Assembly (NCBI GenBank): GCA_016278515.1
Contig: JADQBR010000002.1
Coordinates: 177,798 to 241,797 of the forward strand
DNA: 64,000 nucleotides
DNA from: Bacillota bacterium
Lineage (GTDB): Bacteria; Bacillota; JADQBR01
Direction: 5' to 3'
In this document: positions 17,854 through 26,967 of the stretch, piece after piece
Layout: every line of letters starts with the position of its first letter
Numbering within the stretch: the first letter of the stretch is position 1
Position numbers and translations under genes: made by a program
Notes under the pieces: model-generated
What the model saw: only the letters and a program-made list of their open reading frames with translations
Databases searched by the model: none
Told to the model about the DNA's origin: nothing

Positions 17854-20064
17854 ATGCAATTGGACAAAGTAGGATTGACAAAAGCAGTGACAATTGGAGG
17901 AAGGGAGCTAATTCTTGAAACTGGTAGAATAGCTAATCAGGCCAGCGGTTCCGTTATTGTTCGTTATGGCGATACGGTAGTTTTAGTTACAGCAACAGCC
18001 TCAAAGGGCCCGCGTGAAGGTATTGATTTTTTCCCACTCACGGTGGACTATGAGGAAAGACAATACTCTGTTGGTAAAATCCCAGGAGGCTTTATAAAAC
18101 GAGAAGGAAGACCAAGCGAAAAGGCTACATTGACGGCAAGGTTAATTGATCGACCGGTCAGACCCCTTTTCCCAAAAAATTATCGTAACGATGTTCAGGT
18201 TGTGGCCACCGTAATGTCCGTTGATCAGGATAATCCTCCGGATATTGCAGCAATGGTTGGCGCTTCAGCGGCACTAACTATTTCAGACATTCCTTTCCAA
18301 GGACCTATTGGTTCTGTAGAAGTTGGATATACGGAAGGCCAATTAGTGATAAATCCTGGTGTAGATAGTGCTGCAAAAAGTAAATTAAGATTAGTTATGG
18401 CAGGAACTAAAGATGCTGTAATGATGGTGGAAGCCGGTGCGGATGAAGTAAGTGAAGAGGTAGTTTTAAGTGCTATTGAAAGAGGACACCAAGAGATAAA
18501 GAAAATTGTGCAATTTATTGATGAGTTTAGACAAGATGCGTTAGAGAAAGGTTATGCTAAACAAAAATACGAAGTAATTGCTAATGAACTTTCAAAAGAG
18601 ATTGTTGATGAAATTGCCGCTAATTGTGATGAACCTATTAAGGAAATGATTGAAGGCTGTTTCAGTCTTAAAAAGCAACAACGTGAAGATAGGATTTCGG
18701 AAGCAAAGGATAAGTTAAAAGAAGATTTATTGGCACAATATAATTCTATTGGTGAAACTATTGATGGTTTTGAAAAAAAGATTAAGCAAATAATAAGTAG
18801 TAAGGAAAAAGAAATTATTCGTAGTATCATGTTAAATCGGTCAATAAGGATTGACGGTCGTGGTTTGGAAGAAGTAAGACCTATTTGGACAGAGGTGGGA
18901 CTACTACCAAGGACACACGGATCAGGTTTATTTACACGTGGTGAAACTCAAATAATTACAGTTGCTACTTTGGGCACTATTCGAGAAGGGCAGATTATTG
19001 ATGGAATAGGCATCGAAGAGTCAAAAAGGTATATGCATCATTATAATTTTCCACCCTATAGTGTTGGCGAGGCTAGGCCTATGCGGGGTCCTGGTCGGAG
19101 AGAAATTGGGCATGGTGCCTTGGCTGAAAGAGCACTGGAACCAATGTTGCCTAATGAGAGTCAGTTCCCTTATAGTATTCGCTTGGTATCTGAAGCAGTT
19201 GGATCTAATGGTTCTACTTCTATGGGAAGTGTCTGCGGTAGTACTTTGGCATTAATGGATGCTGGTGTACCTATTAAAGAACCAGTGGCAGGGGTAGCAA
19301 TGGGGTTAGTTAAAGAAGAAAATAATGTTGCAATATTGACAGATATTCAAGGGGTTGAAGATGCACTCGGAGATATGGATTTTAAAGTTGCCGGTACGAA
19401 AAACGGTATTACTGCTCTCCAAATGGATATGAAAATTGCCGGTATTGAGTTGGCAATTTTTGAACAGGCCTTGGAGCAGGCAAACCGTGGAAGAATGCAC
19501 ATCTTGGGTAAAATGTTGGAAACAATAAAGGAGCCTAGAGAAAATCTATCTCAACACGCTCCTAGGATTATTCAAATGCAAATTGATCCCGAAAAAATTC
19601 GGGACGTTATTGGTCCAGGTGGAAAAACTATTAAGAAAATTATCGATGAAACTGGTGTAAAAGTCGATATTGAGGATGACGGAAGGGTTTTCATTGGTGC
19701 TATTGATGGAGAAGCAGGAGACAACGCAATGAAAATCATCAAGTCTCTTACTCAAGAGGTTGAAACAGGCAAGATTTACCTTGGAAAAGTAATAAAAGTT
19801 ACTGATTTTGGCGCTTTCGTAGAAGTCATACCAGGTATCCTTGGACTGCCAGGTAAAGAGGGAATGGTACACATATCTCAACTTGCAATGGAAAGAGTGG
19901 AGAAAGTCGAGGATATTGTCAAAGAAGGGGATACTGTTACCGTCAAAGCTATTAGTATTGACCATCAAGGCAGGTTAAAACTATCTCGTAAAGAAGCGCT
20001 GCCGGAATACGAAGAGAAAAAGTCCCAACACAGCGACAAAGGAAAATATAATAAAAGAGGATAA
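17854..20064 (+). CDS. pnp: Polyribonucleotide nucleotidyltransferase (PNPase)
   Basis: 736-residue phosphorolytic 3'-5' exoribonuclease. Order: RNase PH domain 1 (to about 215), alpha-helical linker, RNase PH domain 2 (about 320-550; [13 protein letters not shown]), KH domain ([15 protein letters not shown]) and S1 domain ([15 protein letters not shown]). All expected parts are intact. In-frame ATG 17854 lies 12 nt from the SD aaggagg (17835-17841). A better spaced ATG at 17847 is out of frame and opens only a 23-codon ORF. Confidence 0.96.
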   Translation: MQLDKVGLTKAVTIGGRELILETGRIANQASGSVIVRYGDTVVLVTATASKGPREGIDFFPLTVDYEERQYSVGKIPGGFIKREGRPSEKATLTARLIDRPVRPLFPKNYRNDVQVVATVMSVDQDNPPDIAAMVGASAALTISDIPFQGPIGSVEVGYTEGQLVINPGVDSAAKSKLRLVMAGTKDAVMMVEAGADEVSEEVVLSAIERGHQEIKKIVQFIDEFRQDALEKGYAKQKYEVIANELSKEIVDEIAANCDEPIKEMIEGCFSLKKQQREDRISEAKDKLKEDLLAQYNSIGETIDGFEKKIKQIISSKEKEIIRSIMLNRSIRIDGRGLEEVRPIWTEVGLLPRTHGSGLFTRGETQIITVATLGTIREGQIIDGIGIEESKRYMHHYNFPPYSVGEARPMRGPGRREIGHGALAERALEPMLPNESQFPYSIRLVSEAVGSNGSTSMGSVCGSTLALMDAGVPIKEPVAGVAMGLVKEENNVAILTDIQGVEDALGDMDFKVAGTKNGITALQMDMKIAGIELAIFEQALEQANRGRMHILGKMLETIKEPRENLSQHAPRIIQMQIDPEKIRDVIGPGGKTIKKIIDETGVKVDIEDDGRVFIGAIDGEAGDNAMKIIKSLTQEVETGKIYLGKVIKVTDFGAFVEVIPGILGLPGKEGMVHISQLAMERVEKVEDIVKEGDTVTVKAISIDHQGRLKLSRKEALPEYEEKKSQHSDKGKYNKRG

Positions 20065-20070
20065 TCACGA

Positions 20071-20097
20071 AGCCATAAACAATGTTTATGGCTTTTA
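20071..20097 (+). terminator. pnp terminator
   Basis: Perfect 10-bp stem agccataaac (20071-20080) and gtttatggct (20084-20093), 3-nt loop, then tttt. It closes the conserved housekeeping block. The 235 bp up to the next gene contain no clear gene. Confidence 0.85.
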
Positions 20098-20328
20098 ATT
20101 ATGTATTTCAGATGCATCCTAGCACAGCACACCAGTAGGAAAACAAAAAAGTTAGATATTATAAGGTTAGAGATAGAACCGCTTACCCTTAGATTATGAC
20201 TCTTCAGACTGATGTTTAATCCATTCGCTAAATCCATATGTAAACAATTGCAGACATATTATATAATGTTACCAGATGAACTATAAGAGAAATATTAAAT
20301 AAAACGGTATTAAGAAGGGAGATTATTA

Positions 20329-22059
20329 ATGGTCATTAAAGACGAAGTATTGAGAGTCTTAAAGATTGAAGATAGCTTAGTATTAAATTCTATACATAAC
20401 GGCGTAGTGGCGGTTGACTCCAATGGAATAATTGTGGTTTTTAACAAAGCACTGCAACGCATTTATGGATTGAGTGAAAAAGAGGTTTTAGGTAAGCCAG
20501 TTGATGCTGTAATCTCTTATACCGGATTGCTGAAAATATTGGAAACGGGAAAATCCCACATAGGGAGAAAGTTTAAAACTAATAATACTATTTTCCTTAC
20601 GAACAGGACACCTATCATTCAACACGGAAAGATTATTGGAGCAATAGGAGTAATACAGGACATAACTGAGTTACAAAACATTGCAGATGAACTGGAGGCC
20701 GTGAAAGATCTGAAAGGTACCATAGAGACGGTGTTGGATGCGGCGTATGATGGTTTAATAGTTATAAACCGTGATGGTATAGTTACCATGGTGAATAAAG
20801 CATTTGCTAATTTGTTAGGAAATTCTCAAGATGATATTATTGATAAGCACGTCGCTGATGTCTTAAAAGATACAAAAATGCACTTAGTCGCACAAACCGG
20901 GAATGCTGAAATTGGTGATTTGCAACGAATTAACGGGCACGATGTAGTGGTCATGAGACTGCCAATTCAGAAAGAGGGCCGTACAATTGGTGCAGTATGT
21001 AAGATAATGTTTAAAGATATTCATGATTTAAACGCATTGGCGCAGAAGATAAATTCGTTAAGGAGCGAATTAGCGTACTATAAGGGAGAACTGCAGAAGT
21101 ATCGTGGGGCAAAATACGGCTTAGATAATATTGTGGGTGAATCTAGGGAAATAAAACGTTTGAAAGAAACAGTGCGTAAGGTTGCACAAAGCAATTCAAC
21201 TGTTCTTATTGATGGTGAAACTGGTACAGGCAAGGAATTATTTGCACATGCTTTACACATGGAAAGTAATCGGCGCTATGGGCCCCTTATTAAAGTGAAT
21301 TGTGCGGCTATACCGGAACAATTACTTGAATCAGAGTTATTTGGGTACATAGCAGGAGCCTTTACTGGTGCGAGGAAGAGTGGTCAAGTAGGTAAGTTTG
21401 AATTAGCCAATCGAGGAACAATTTTTTTAGATGAAATCGGTGATATGTCTCCACCTCTTCAGGCGAAATTGCTACGAGTTTTACAAGATAAGGAAATTGA
21501 GAGACTTGGCGACACCAGAACTCGTGCTATAGATGTAAGGGTTGTGGCTGCAACCAATCGAAATATTCTGGAGCTAATCGAGAAAAGGCAGTTTAGAGAG
21601 GACTTATATTATCGGTTAAATGTCATAAACCTGTTAATTCCACCATTACGGGAAAGACAAACCGATTTAGAATTGTTGGTTAATTATTTTATTAGTAAAT
21701 TAAATCGAGAGTTTAGTCTGCAGGTGCGAGACCTATCCCCTGAATGCTGGTTACTGTTAAAAGAATATCATTGGCCAGGAAATATAAGGGAAATGGAAAA
21801 CGTATTGGAGAGAGCATTTAATGTTGTAGAAGGAGACATATTAGAGAGAGCAGATTTACCGATCTATTTTCAAAAAGCTGTAAATGAGGTAAAAAAAGTG
21901 TATCGTTCTCAATCACTTCAAACTACTCTGGAAGATACAGAAAAAGCAGCCATTATAGCGGCTCTGGAAGCAACCGGAAATAACAAGGTCCGGGCTGCAA
22001 AAATGTTAGAAATTTCTAGAGCATGGTTATATCAACGGATGAAGAAACATTCTATCTGA
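20329..22059 (+). CDS. Sigma-54-dependent transcriptional activator, PAS-PAS-AAA+-Fis HTH
   Basis: 576-residue enhancer-binding protein. Two PAS sensor domains (about 15-115 and 125-235) are followed by a sigma-54 AAA+ domain with Walker A G-E-T-G-T-G-K (296-302) and the sigma-54-contacting G-A-F-T-G-A loop (343-348). A Fis-type helix-turn-helix ends the protein (about 550-575). There is no receiver domain, so it senses a ligand or redox state through PAS rather than phosphorylation. It lies just upstream of genes with two sigma-54 promoters sharing a common upstream site, which makes it the likely activator of the island. The ligand is not known; a short-chain acyl compound is a guess from context. 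Confidence 0.93.
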   Translation: MVIKDEVLRVLKIEDSLVLNSIHNGVVAVDSNGIIVVFNKALQRIYGLSEKEVLGKPVDAVISYTGLLKILETGKSHIGRKFKTNNTIFLTNRTPIIQHGKIIGAIGVIQDITELQNIADELEAVKDLKGTIETVLDAAYDGLIVINRDGIVTMVNKAFANLLGNSQDDIIDKHVADVLKDTKMHLVAQTGNAEIGDLQRINGHDVVVMRLPIQKEGRTIGAVCKIMFKDIHDLNALAQKINSLRSELAYYKGELQKYRGAKYGLDNIVGESREIKRLKETVRKVAQSNSTVLIDGETGTGKELFAHALHMESNRRYGPLIKVNCAAIPEQLLESELFGYIAGAFTGARKSGQVGKFELANRGTIFLDEIGDMSPPLQAKLLRVLQDKEIERLGDTRTRAIDVRVVAATNRNILELIEKRQFREDLYYRLNVINLLIPPLRERQTDLELLVNYFISKLNREFSLQVRDLSPECWLLLKEYHWPGNIREMENVLERAFNVVEGDILERADLPIYFQKAVNEVKKVYRSQSLQTTLEDTEKAAIIAALEATGNNKVRAAKMLEISRAWLYQRMKKHSI

Positions 22060-22079
22060 GATTGATTGTAAACATTACA

Positions 22080-22102
22080 TGACATGTATACAAAATTATA
22101 CA
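22080..22102 (+). promoter_or_regulatory. Enhancer/operator site 1 of the sigma-54 regulon
   Basis: TGACATGT (22080-22087), nine bases, then TATACA (22097-22102); within it TGTATA-N6-TATACA is a perfect inverted repeat. The same bipartite sequence with identical internal spacing recurs at 26806-26828 before the second sigma-54 promoter. It lies about 95 bp upstream of the -24 element, a usual enhancer distance. Binding by the 20329-22059 activator is inferred. Confidence 0.7.
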
Positions 22103-22197
22103 GTTGAATTGCAGTAGTTATACTAAAAGTCTGTAAATAGCTGTCGATTAATAATGGTTTTTTGTAGCAACTGGTCGAATATATCTATTGGTACTTA

Positions 22198-22213
22198 TGG
22201 CACCGATTTTGCT
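22198..22213 (+). promoter_or_regulatory. Sigma-54 promoter for the acyl-CoA synthetase
   Basis: TGGCAC-cgatt-TTGCT matches the -24/-12 consensus (TGGCAC-N5-TTGCW) exactly, with GG and GC separated by the required 10 bp. It lies about 135 bp before the acyl-CoA synthetase start. Confidence 0.88.
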
Positions 22214-22347
22214 TATATTATTTAGATGTGATGTACAGGCAAACATAACTATTTGAACATTTAGTATATTATAACTATTGGGGGTGGTCTAGATAGAGTT
22301 AAGTTTCTAAAGAGGGTTATTTAAACAATGATTAGGAGGGGAGACTT

Positions 22348-24039
22348 ATGGCTTATCAGGCAAAACATAACATGTTGGATTATGAAAAGTCTTATTCAGA
22401 ATTCAAATGGGACATTCCAGAGTATTTTAATTTCGCCCGGGATGTTTTTGACAAATGGGCTGAAGATGAAGAAAAACTAGCAATGTGGTGGGTCGATTCC
22501 AAGGGCGAAGAACAGAAAATTGCCTTTTCACAATTTCAGTCAAGATCAACAAAACTGGCTAATGCACTCAGGTCTCAAGGTATAAAAAAGGGAGACCGGG
22601 TTTTCTTATTGCTCCCACCAGTTCCACAATGGTGGGAAACAATGTTGGCACTACTGCGCCTGGGCGCAATAGTAATGCCTGGAACTTCTCAACTCAAACC
22701 TAAAGACATTAAGTATCGTTTTGAGGCATCTGAAGGTGTAGCTATCATAACTAATGAAGATAATGCGCCTAAAGTTGACGAAGTAGCAGATCAAATTGAT
22801 AAATTAAAAAATAAAATTATTGTTGGCCAGCGAGAAGGGTGGATTTCTTACGAGGATGCGATGGACAGCGCATCTGAAGAACATAATATCGAAAAGACTA
22901 AAAGTGATGATCCCGCAATATTATTCTTTACTTCCGGAACTACAGGAAATCCTAAAATGACAGTTCATACCAATGCTTCTTATGGGATAGGGCATCAGAT
23001 TACAGGAAAATACTGGCTGGATCTAACTCCAGAAGATGTCCATTGGAATTTATCGGATACAGGTTGGGCTAAAGCTGCATGGAGTAGTTTTTTTGGCCCG
23101 TGGAACATGGGTTCAACAGTTTTTGTTCACTATAATCCAGGGAAGTTCAGCGCAAAAGAGACTTTACAGGTTTTGGAGCAATACCCCATAACAACCTTAT
23201 GTGGGCCTCCAACTGCCTATAGAACGTTTGTACTTGAAGACTTAAAACAATACAATTTTGCTACGCTTAGACACTGTGTTGCAGCTGGAGAACCGCTAAA
23301 TCCAGAAGTAATTGAAGTATGGAAAAAAGCTACAGGCACTACTATTCGTGATGGCTATGGACAAACGGAAAGTGTCCTAATGGTAGGTACTTTTCCGTGC
23401 TTAGATGTTAAATTTGGCTCCATGGGAAAACCTTCCCCTGGCTTTAATGTCAGTATTATTAATGAAAATGCAGAGGAAGTGGAATCCGGCAAAGAGGGGG
23501 ATATAGCAGTACGAGTTGAACCTGAGAGGCCTGTCGGCTTGTTTAAAGAATACTGGAATGATCCAGAAAGAACAGCTGCTACAAGAAGGGGTGATTGGTA
23601 CCTAACAGGTGACAGGGCCTATAAGGACGAAGACGGCTACTTTTGGTTTGTCGGACGTGCCGACGATGTCATTATTAGTTCCGGTTACAGGATAGGACCG
23701 TTTGAGGTGGAAAGCGCATTGGTTGAACACTCGTCAGTTGCAGAATCTGCTGTGGTAGCAAGCCCTGATGAAATGCGCGGCGAGATAGTAAAGGCATATG
23801 TGATTTTAGCACCGGGTTATGAACCTTCTGATGATTTGGCAAAAGAGATACAGAATCACGTTAAAAACGTCACTGCACCTTACAAGTACCCAAGAGAAAT
23901 TGAATTTGTTGAAACATTGCCTAAAACGATTAGTGGTAAGATACGCCGCATAGAGTTACGGGACACAGAAAAGAAAAAGAAGCTTAAACTAATGGCACAA
24001 AGAAAGCTGGAGGCAGAAATTGCTGTAGATAAAGAGTAA
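22348..24039 (+). CDS. Acyl-CoA synthetase, medium-chain (MACS) type
   Basis: 563-residue AMP-forming acyl-CoA ligase of the ANL superfamily. The P-loop-like motif T-S-G-T-T-G is at residues 195-200. G-Y-G-Q-T-E, the hinge-region T-G-D and the C-terminal lysine in T-I-S-G-K-I-R-R follow. The overall pattern (L-L-P-P-V-P-Q-W-W-E, D-T-G-W-A-K-A-A-W-S) is that of the MACS/butyryl-CoA synthetase group rather than acetyl-CoA synthetase. It would activate a short or branched fatty acid entering the beta-oxidation genes downstream. First gene after a sigma-54 promoter; SD aggagggg. Exact chain length is not determinable. Confidence 0.9.
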   Translation: MAYQAKHNMLDYEKSYSEFKWDIPEYFNFARDVFDKWAEDEEKLAMWWVDSKGEEQKIAFSQFQSRSTKLANALRSQGIKKGDRVFLLLPPVPQWWETMLALLRLGAIVMPGTSQLKPKDIKYRFEASEGVAIITNEDNAPKVDEVADQIDKLKNKIIVGQREGWISYEDAMDSASEEHNIEKTKSDDPAILFFTSGTTGNPKMTVHTNASYGIGHQITGKYWLDLTPEDVHWNLSDTGWAKAAWSSFFGPWNMGSTVFVHYNPGKFSAKETLQVLEQYPITTLCGPPTAYRTFVLEDLKQYNFATLRHCVAAGEPLNPEVIEVWKKATGTTIRDGYGQTESVLMVGTFPCLDVKFGSMGKPSPGFNVSIINENAEEVESGKEGDIAVRVEPERPVGLFKEYWNDPERTAATRRGDWYLTGDRAYKDEDGYFWFVGRADDVIISSGYRIGPFEVESALVEHSSVAESAVVASPDEMRGEIVKAYVILAPGYEPSDDLAKEIQNHVKNVTAPYKYPREIEFVETLPKTISGKIRRIELRDTEKKKKLKLMAQRKLEAEIAVDKE

Positions 24040-24050
24040 TCTAAAAAAAC

Positions 24051-24079
24051 TCAGGTTGGTCTAGAAGTGACCAACCTGA
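24051..24079 (+). terminator. Hairpin after the acyl-CoA synthetase
   Basis: Perfect 11-bp stem tcaggttggtc (24051-24061) and gaccaacctga (24069-24079). There is no T-run after it on this strand, but an A-run precedes it, so it could partly terminate, process or stabilise the mRNA between the ligase and the transporter genes. Confidence 0.5.
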
Positions 24080-24207
24080 ATTAAAAGTAAGGCGATTATC
24101 TCAAGAACGGCGGTAACCGATATTTAAAGAGATACTTTAGCACCTTACAAAATTATTATAGCAAAGAGTAATTTTAAAATCAATTTTTGAAAAGGAGTCG
24201 ATTAATA

Positions 24208-24501
24208 GTGACTGCTTATAAAAAGGAAGTTTACTTTACAATAATTCTAACTATTTTGTTTCTTATATCTGGTCATACTGGTTTGTTATTTGTAATTTTT
24301 GCTCCTGATGGTGCCGGCGCGACTTTCTTAGGATTTCCTATTCACTTCATTATTCCTGTAATAATGGGTTGGTTTGGTGTGTTAGTCCTTACTATAATTG
24401 CTGGGTACATGGGAAACTACTTGGATGAGGAAATAGAGAAAGAGGATGCTATGACATCTGATACACCTGTTTCTGAAGGCGAAAAGCCTATATCGTTGTA
24501 G
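24208..24501 (+). CDS. Small two-TM protein paired with the symporter
   Basis: 97-residue membrane protein with two hydrophobic helices (about 8-30 and 47-70), F-L-G-F-P between them, and an acidic hydrophilic tail. The layout matches small subunits that accompany some solute:sodium symporters (DUF485/DUF4212-like). GTG 24208 was chosen because aaaggag lies just upstream; a longer TTG reading would include that SD. It ends 20 bp before the symporter gene. Family name is tentative; the partnership is inferred from position and topology. Confidence 0.65.
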   Translation: MTAYKKEVYFTIILTILFLISGHTGLLFVIFAPDGAGATFLGFPIHFIIPVIMGWFGVLVLTIIAGYMGNYLDEEIEKEDAMTSDTPVSEGEKPISL

Positions 24502-24521
24502 GTAGAAGGGAGGATATATTA

Positions 24522-26162
24522 ATGGAACAAAATTGGCAATTAAATAATACTACTATAGGTATTGTATTTTTAGTAATTAGCTTTATTGCATTTTATTTTA
24601 TTGGCTGGTATTCAAATCGATCTAGTAAATCGACTCAGGATTTATACATTGCAGGCGGGTCAATAGGAGCTCTGGCAAATGGATTAGGTATGGCATCTAC
24701 TTACATGAGTTTGGCGACGTTTTTAGGTGTTACTGCGTTAATTCTAAAATTGCAGGCACCCTTTGTATTTATGTGGATACAGTTTATTTTAGCTATTCCG
24801 TTGATTACCATTCTGTTCGGAACAAGCTTGCGTAGAATGGGAGCTTTCACACCTGCACATTTTGTAAGAGAAAGGTACGGAAACAAAGCTGCAATTGTCG
24901 CGGCACTTTGGATGATATTGATTATGTTAATGTATGCTTTAGGGCAGATGATTGGTATTGCAAAAACCTTTGAAACTTTACTTGGGATTCCCTATGCATA
25001 TGGGTTAGCGTTCGGCGGCTTAATTATCGTTGGTTACATTACCATTGGTGGAATGTACGGGGCTTCATATAACGCCGCTTTGCAAATGGTAATTATGGGT
25101 ATTGTTTTCATCATCCCTTTGGGTGCGATAATGAAAGCCATGGGAAGTTCGGGTTGGTGGTTCCCTCCGCTTGGTTATGGGGACATGGTCTCTGCTATGC
25201 GTGAGGTTGCACCGGACTTTTTCGATTTTAAGTACAGTGCAAAATGGTACTTTGCTCTCATCCCCAGTCTAACTCTAGGGGGAATTGGATTACCTCATTT
25301 GGCCATGCGTGTATTTACCGCATCTAGTTTGAGAAGTGCTAGAAGAGCTATGGTTTGGTATGCAGCAATTCTAGGAATGGTCTTTTCAGCAACGTATACC
25401 ATGGGCTTTGCTGGTGTTTTCTTTTCCTCAACTACTGGAACTGTAATAGGGCCGACAGACGCAGACAAAATTACCATTATTTTAAATCTTATCTATAATC
25501 CAGATTGGGTAACAGCATTAGTAATAGCGGGGGCAATTGCGGCAGGGCTATCCACTTTAAACGGAAACTTATTAGGCATAGGTGCTTTGGTAGCCCAGGA
25601 TATAATTTCCACATTGAAGCCAAGTCTACGAGAAGAGACAAAAGTTAAGATCGGTTACTTGGCTATAGCATCAGCTGGGATTGTAAGTATTCTGCTAGCA
25701 TTTAAACCACCTGCATTCTTAGTTGTTAGTATTTTATGGGCTTTCGGTCTAGCAGCCTCGGTTAGTGCCCCATTGGTGATTATGGGGGTTTGGTGGAAGG
25801 AGGCCAATGGATACGGAGCCATAAGTGCGGCTACTATCGGTGGCTTAGTTTATCTATTGTTTTCTCCGTATATAGCGCCTAATATTGTATTGAGCGGGGA
25901 CGCACTAACTGACAGCTTAGGTTTGTCCGGTGCTCTCCTTGCCGCACCATTAAGCTTTCTTGTTTTAATAGTGGTATCCTACGTTACAAATAGAATACCT
26001 TCTCTTGCGGTGCATATTCCAATTGATAAGAACAACGAATTGATTGAGAGAATACACGGTTGGAATACTGTTAATAAAGAAAGATATGCAAGCAACGGAG
26101 GCGCATTTATTATTGCTGGACTTTGCAGTATCGTTGCTATTTGGGCTATACTGCCCTGGTAA
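24522..26162 (+). CDS. Sodium:solute symporter (SSS family), likely carboxylate uptake
   Basis: 546-residue protein with about 13 membrane helices. The N-terminal Y-I-A-G-G-S-I-G-A-L-A-N-G pattern and G-M-A-S-T-Y-M-S are typical of the ActP/MctP acetate-pyruvate branch of the SSS family. The neighbouring acyl-CoA ligase and beta-oxidation genes suggest import of a short-chain carboxylate such as butyrate or isobutyrate with sodium. The acyl substrate is inferred from context only. A perfect 30-bp palindrome follows the stop. Confidence 0.88.
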   Translation: MEQNWQLNNTTIGIVFLVISFIAFYFIGWYSNRSSKSTQDLYIAGGSIGALANGLGMASTYMSLATFLGVTALILKLQAPFVFMWIQFILAIPLITILFGTSLRRMGAFTPAHFVRERYGNKAAIVAALWMILIMLMYALGQMIGIAKTFETLLGIPYAYGLAFGGLIIVGYITIGGMYGASYNAALQMVIMGIVFIIPLGAIMKAMGSSGWWFPPLGYGDMVSAMREVAPDFFDFKYSAKWYFALIPSLTLGGIGLPHLAMRVFTASSLRSARRAMVWYAAILGMVFSATYTMGFAGVFFSSTTGTVIGPTDADKITIILNLIYNPDWVTALVIAGAIAAGLSTLNGNLLGIGALVAQDIISTLKPSLREETKVKIGYLAIASAGIVSILLAFKPPAFLVVSILWAFGLAASVSAPLVIMGVWWKEANGYGAISAATIGGLVYLLFSPYIAPNIVLSGDALTDSLGLSGALLAAPLSFLVLIVVSYVTNRIPSLAVHIPIDKNNELIERIHGWNTVNKERYASNGGAFIIAGLCSIVAIWAILPW

Positions 26163-26168
26163 AACTTT

Positions 26169-26204
26169 ACTGGAGGTTGTTTTAAAACAACCTCCAGTTC
26201 TTTA
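26169..26204 (+). terminator. Terminator after the symporter
   Basis: A perfect 30-nt palindrome (26169-26198; arms actggaggttgtttt and its complement) followed by tcttt. It sits between the symporter and the Yip1-like gene. Confidence 0.75.
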
Positions 26205-26230
26205 CTAGACAAGAAAGGAGTTGTGAAAAA

Positions 26231-26788
26231 GTGGCTCAAGTGGCTTTGAAGCAACTACTAACCTTCAGGTTTATAAAAGATCAAGGATCAGAAAGAATGT
26301 TAATTTGGCCGGAAATATACACCGTTTTGTTAGGAATAGGTTATGGCTTAGGCAACTTAATTGTAATGAGAGAAGAACTTCCGGAGCTTCAGTCTTTTTG
26401 GATGCATTATGTTGTTGCACCTGGTTTGTTTCTGATTGGCGGGATATTTATGGCATACTTATCACGTATCGGTATTACTTTAGTTTGCTGGGCTATGGTT
26501 AAAATGCTAGGTGGTATCGGAAATATTAAAGGATTATCGAAAATTGTAGGATTTAGTTACGTACTCTTCCTGCCTGCGGTATTCTTCATGTTGACAGTAA
26601 CCAGTGTTTCGCAAGCAATGATATTATCCATTGGTAGTATTGCATCAGTAGGACTAATAATGGGACTTATATTTCTTAGTGCTAATATAGCTCATTTGCA
26701 AAAGTTTAGCATGGTCAAAAGCGTACTATCCATATTTCTAACAGCGGTGTTTATAGGAAGCGTCTATTACTTGATGTTGCCTCAATGA
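26231..26788 (+). CDS. Yip1-like integral membrane protein
   Basis: 185-residue protein with five predicted membrane helices (about 25-45, 62-90, 105-125, 132-152, 162-182). The layout (long first loop, hydrophobic G-rich helices) resembles bacterial Yip1-domain proteins. Start GTG 26231 with aaaggag upstream. It lies between two sigma-54-driven units and ends 160 bp before the thiolase leader. Molecular function unknown; it may be part of the transport unit or just a neighbour. Confidence 0.6.
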   Translation: MAQVALKQLLTFRFIKDQGSERMLIWPEIYTVLLGIGYGLGNLIVMREELPELQSFWMHYVVAPGLFLIGGIFMAYLSRIGITLVCWAMVKMLGGIGNIKGLSKIVGFSYVLFLPAVFFMLTVTSVSQAMILSIGSIASVGLIMGLIFLSANIAHLQKFSMVKSVLSIFLTAVFIGSVYYLMLPQ

Positions 26789-26805
26789 AATGTGTAAGCA
26801 TATGT

Positions 26806-26828
26806 TGACATGTTAACTAAACTATACA
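26806..26828 (+). promoter_or_regulatory. Enhancer/operator site 2 of the sigma-54 regulon
   Basis: TGACATGT (26806-26813), nine bases, TATACA (26823-26828): the same bipartite site as at 22080-22102. It lies 76 bp before the -24 box, against 96 bp for site 1, a difference close to two DNA turns. Confidence 0.7.
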
Positions 26829-26847
26829 TAGTTTGATGTTGCGTAGT

Positions 26848-26909
26848 ATGCCAATTGTCTGGTAGTAACTTTATTAAGAACGAAGTTACTGATCAAATGC
26901 AATTGGCAT
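26848..26909 (+). promoter_or_regulatory. Nested inverted repeats abutting the second sigma-54 promoter
   Basis: Outer arms ATGCCAATTG (26848-26857) and CAATTGGCAT (26900-26909) are perfect. They enclose a second perfect pair AGTAACTT (26864-26871) and AAGTTACT (26883-26890). The right outer arm overlaps the -24 element. It could terminate transcription from upstream (T-rich sequence follows), or be a repressor site. Confidence 0.65.
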
Positions 26910-26919
26910 TCATTTTGCT
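26904..26919 (+). promoter_or_regulatory. Sigma-54 promoter for the beta-oxidation/mutase operon
   Basis: TGGCAT-tcatt-TTGCT, one mismatch from the -24/-12 consensus, with GG and GC correctly 10 bp apart. It lies about 50 bp before the thiolase start and would drive the genes to 33997. Confidence 0.85.
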
Positions 26920-26967
26920 TAGTTATTAGTTACAGGTATTTTTTAAATGTTGAAAGGAGTGTATGAG

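Noticed and set aside
17847..17918. Genuine short gene before pnp
   Set aside because: Only 23 codons, overlaps pnp out of frame and resembles nothing; kept only as an initiation oddity.
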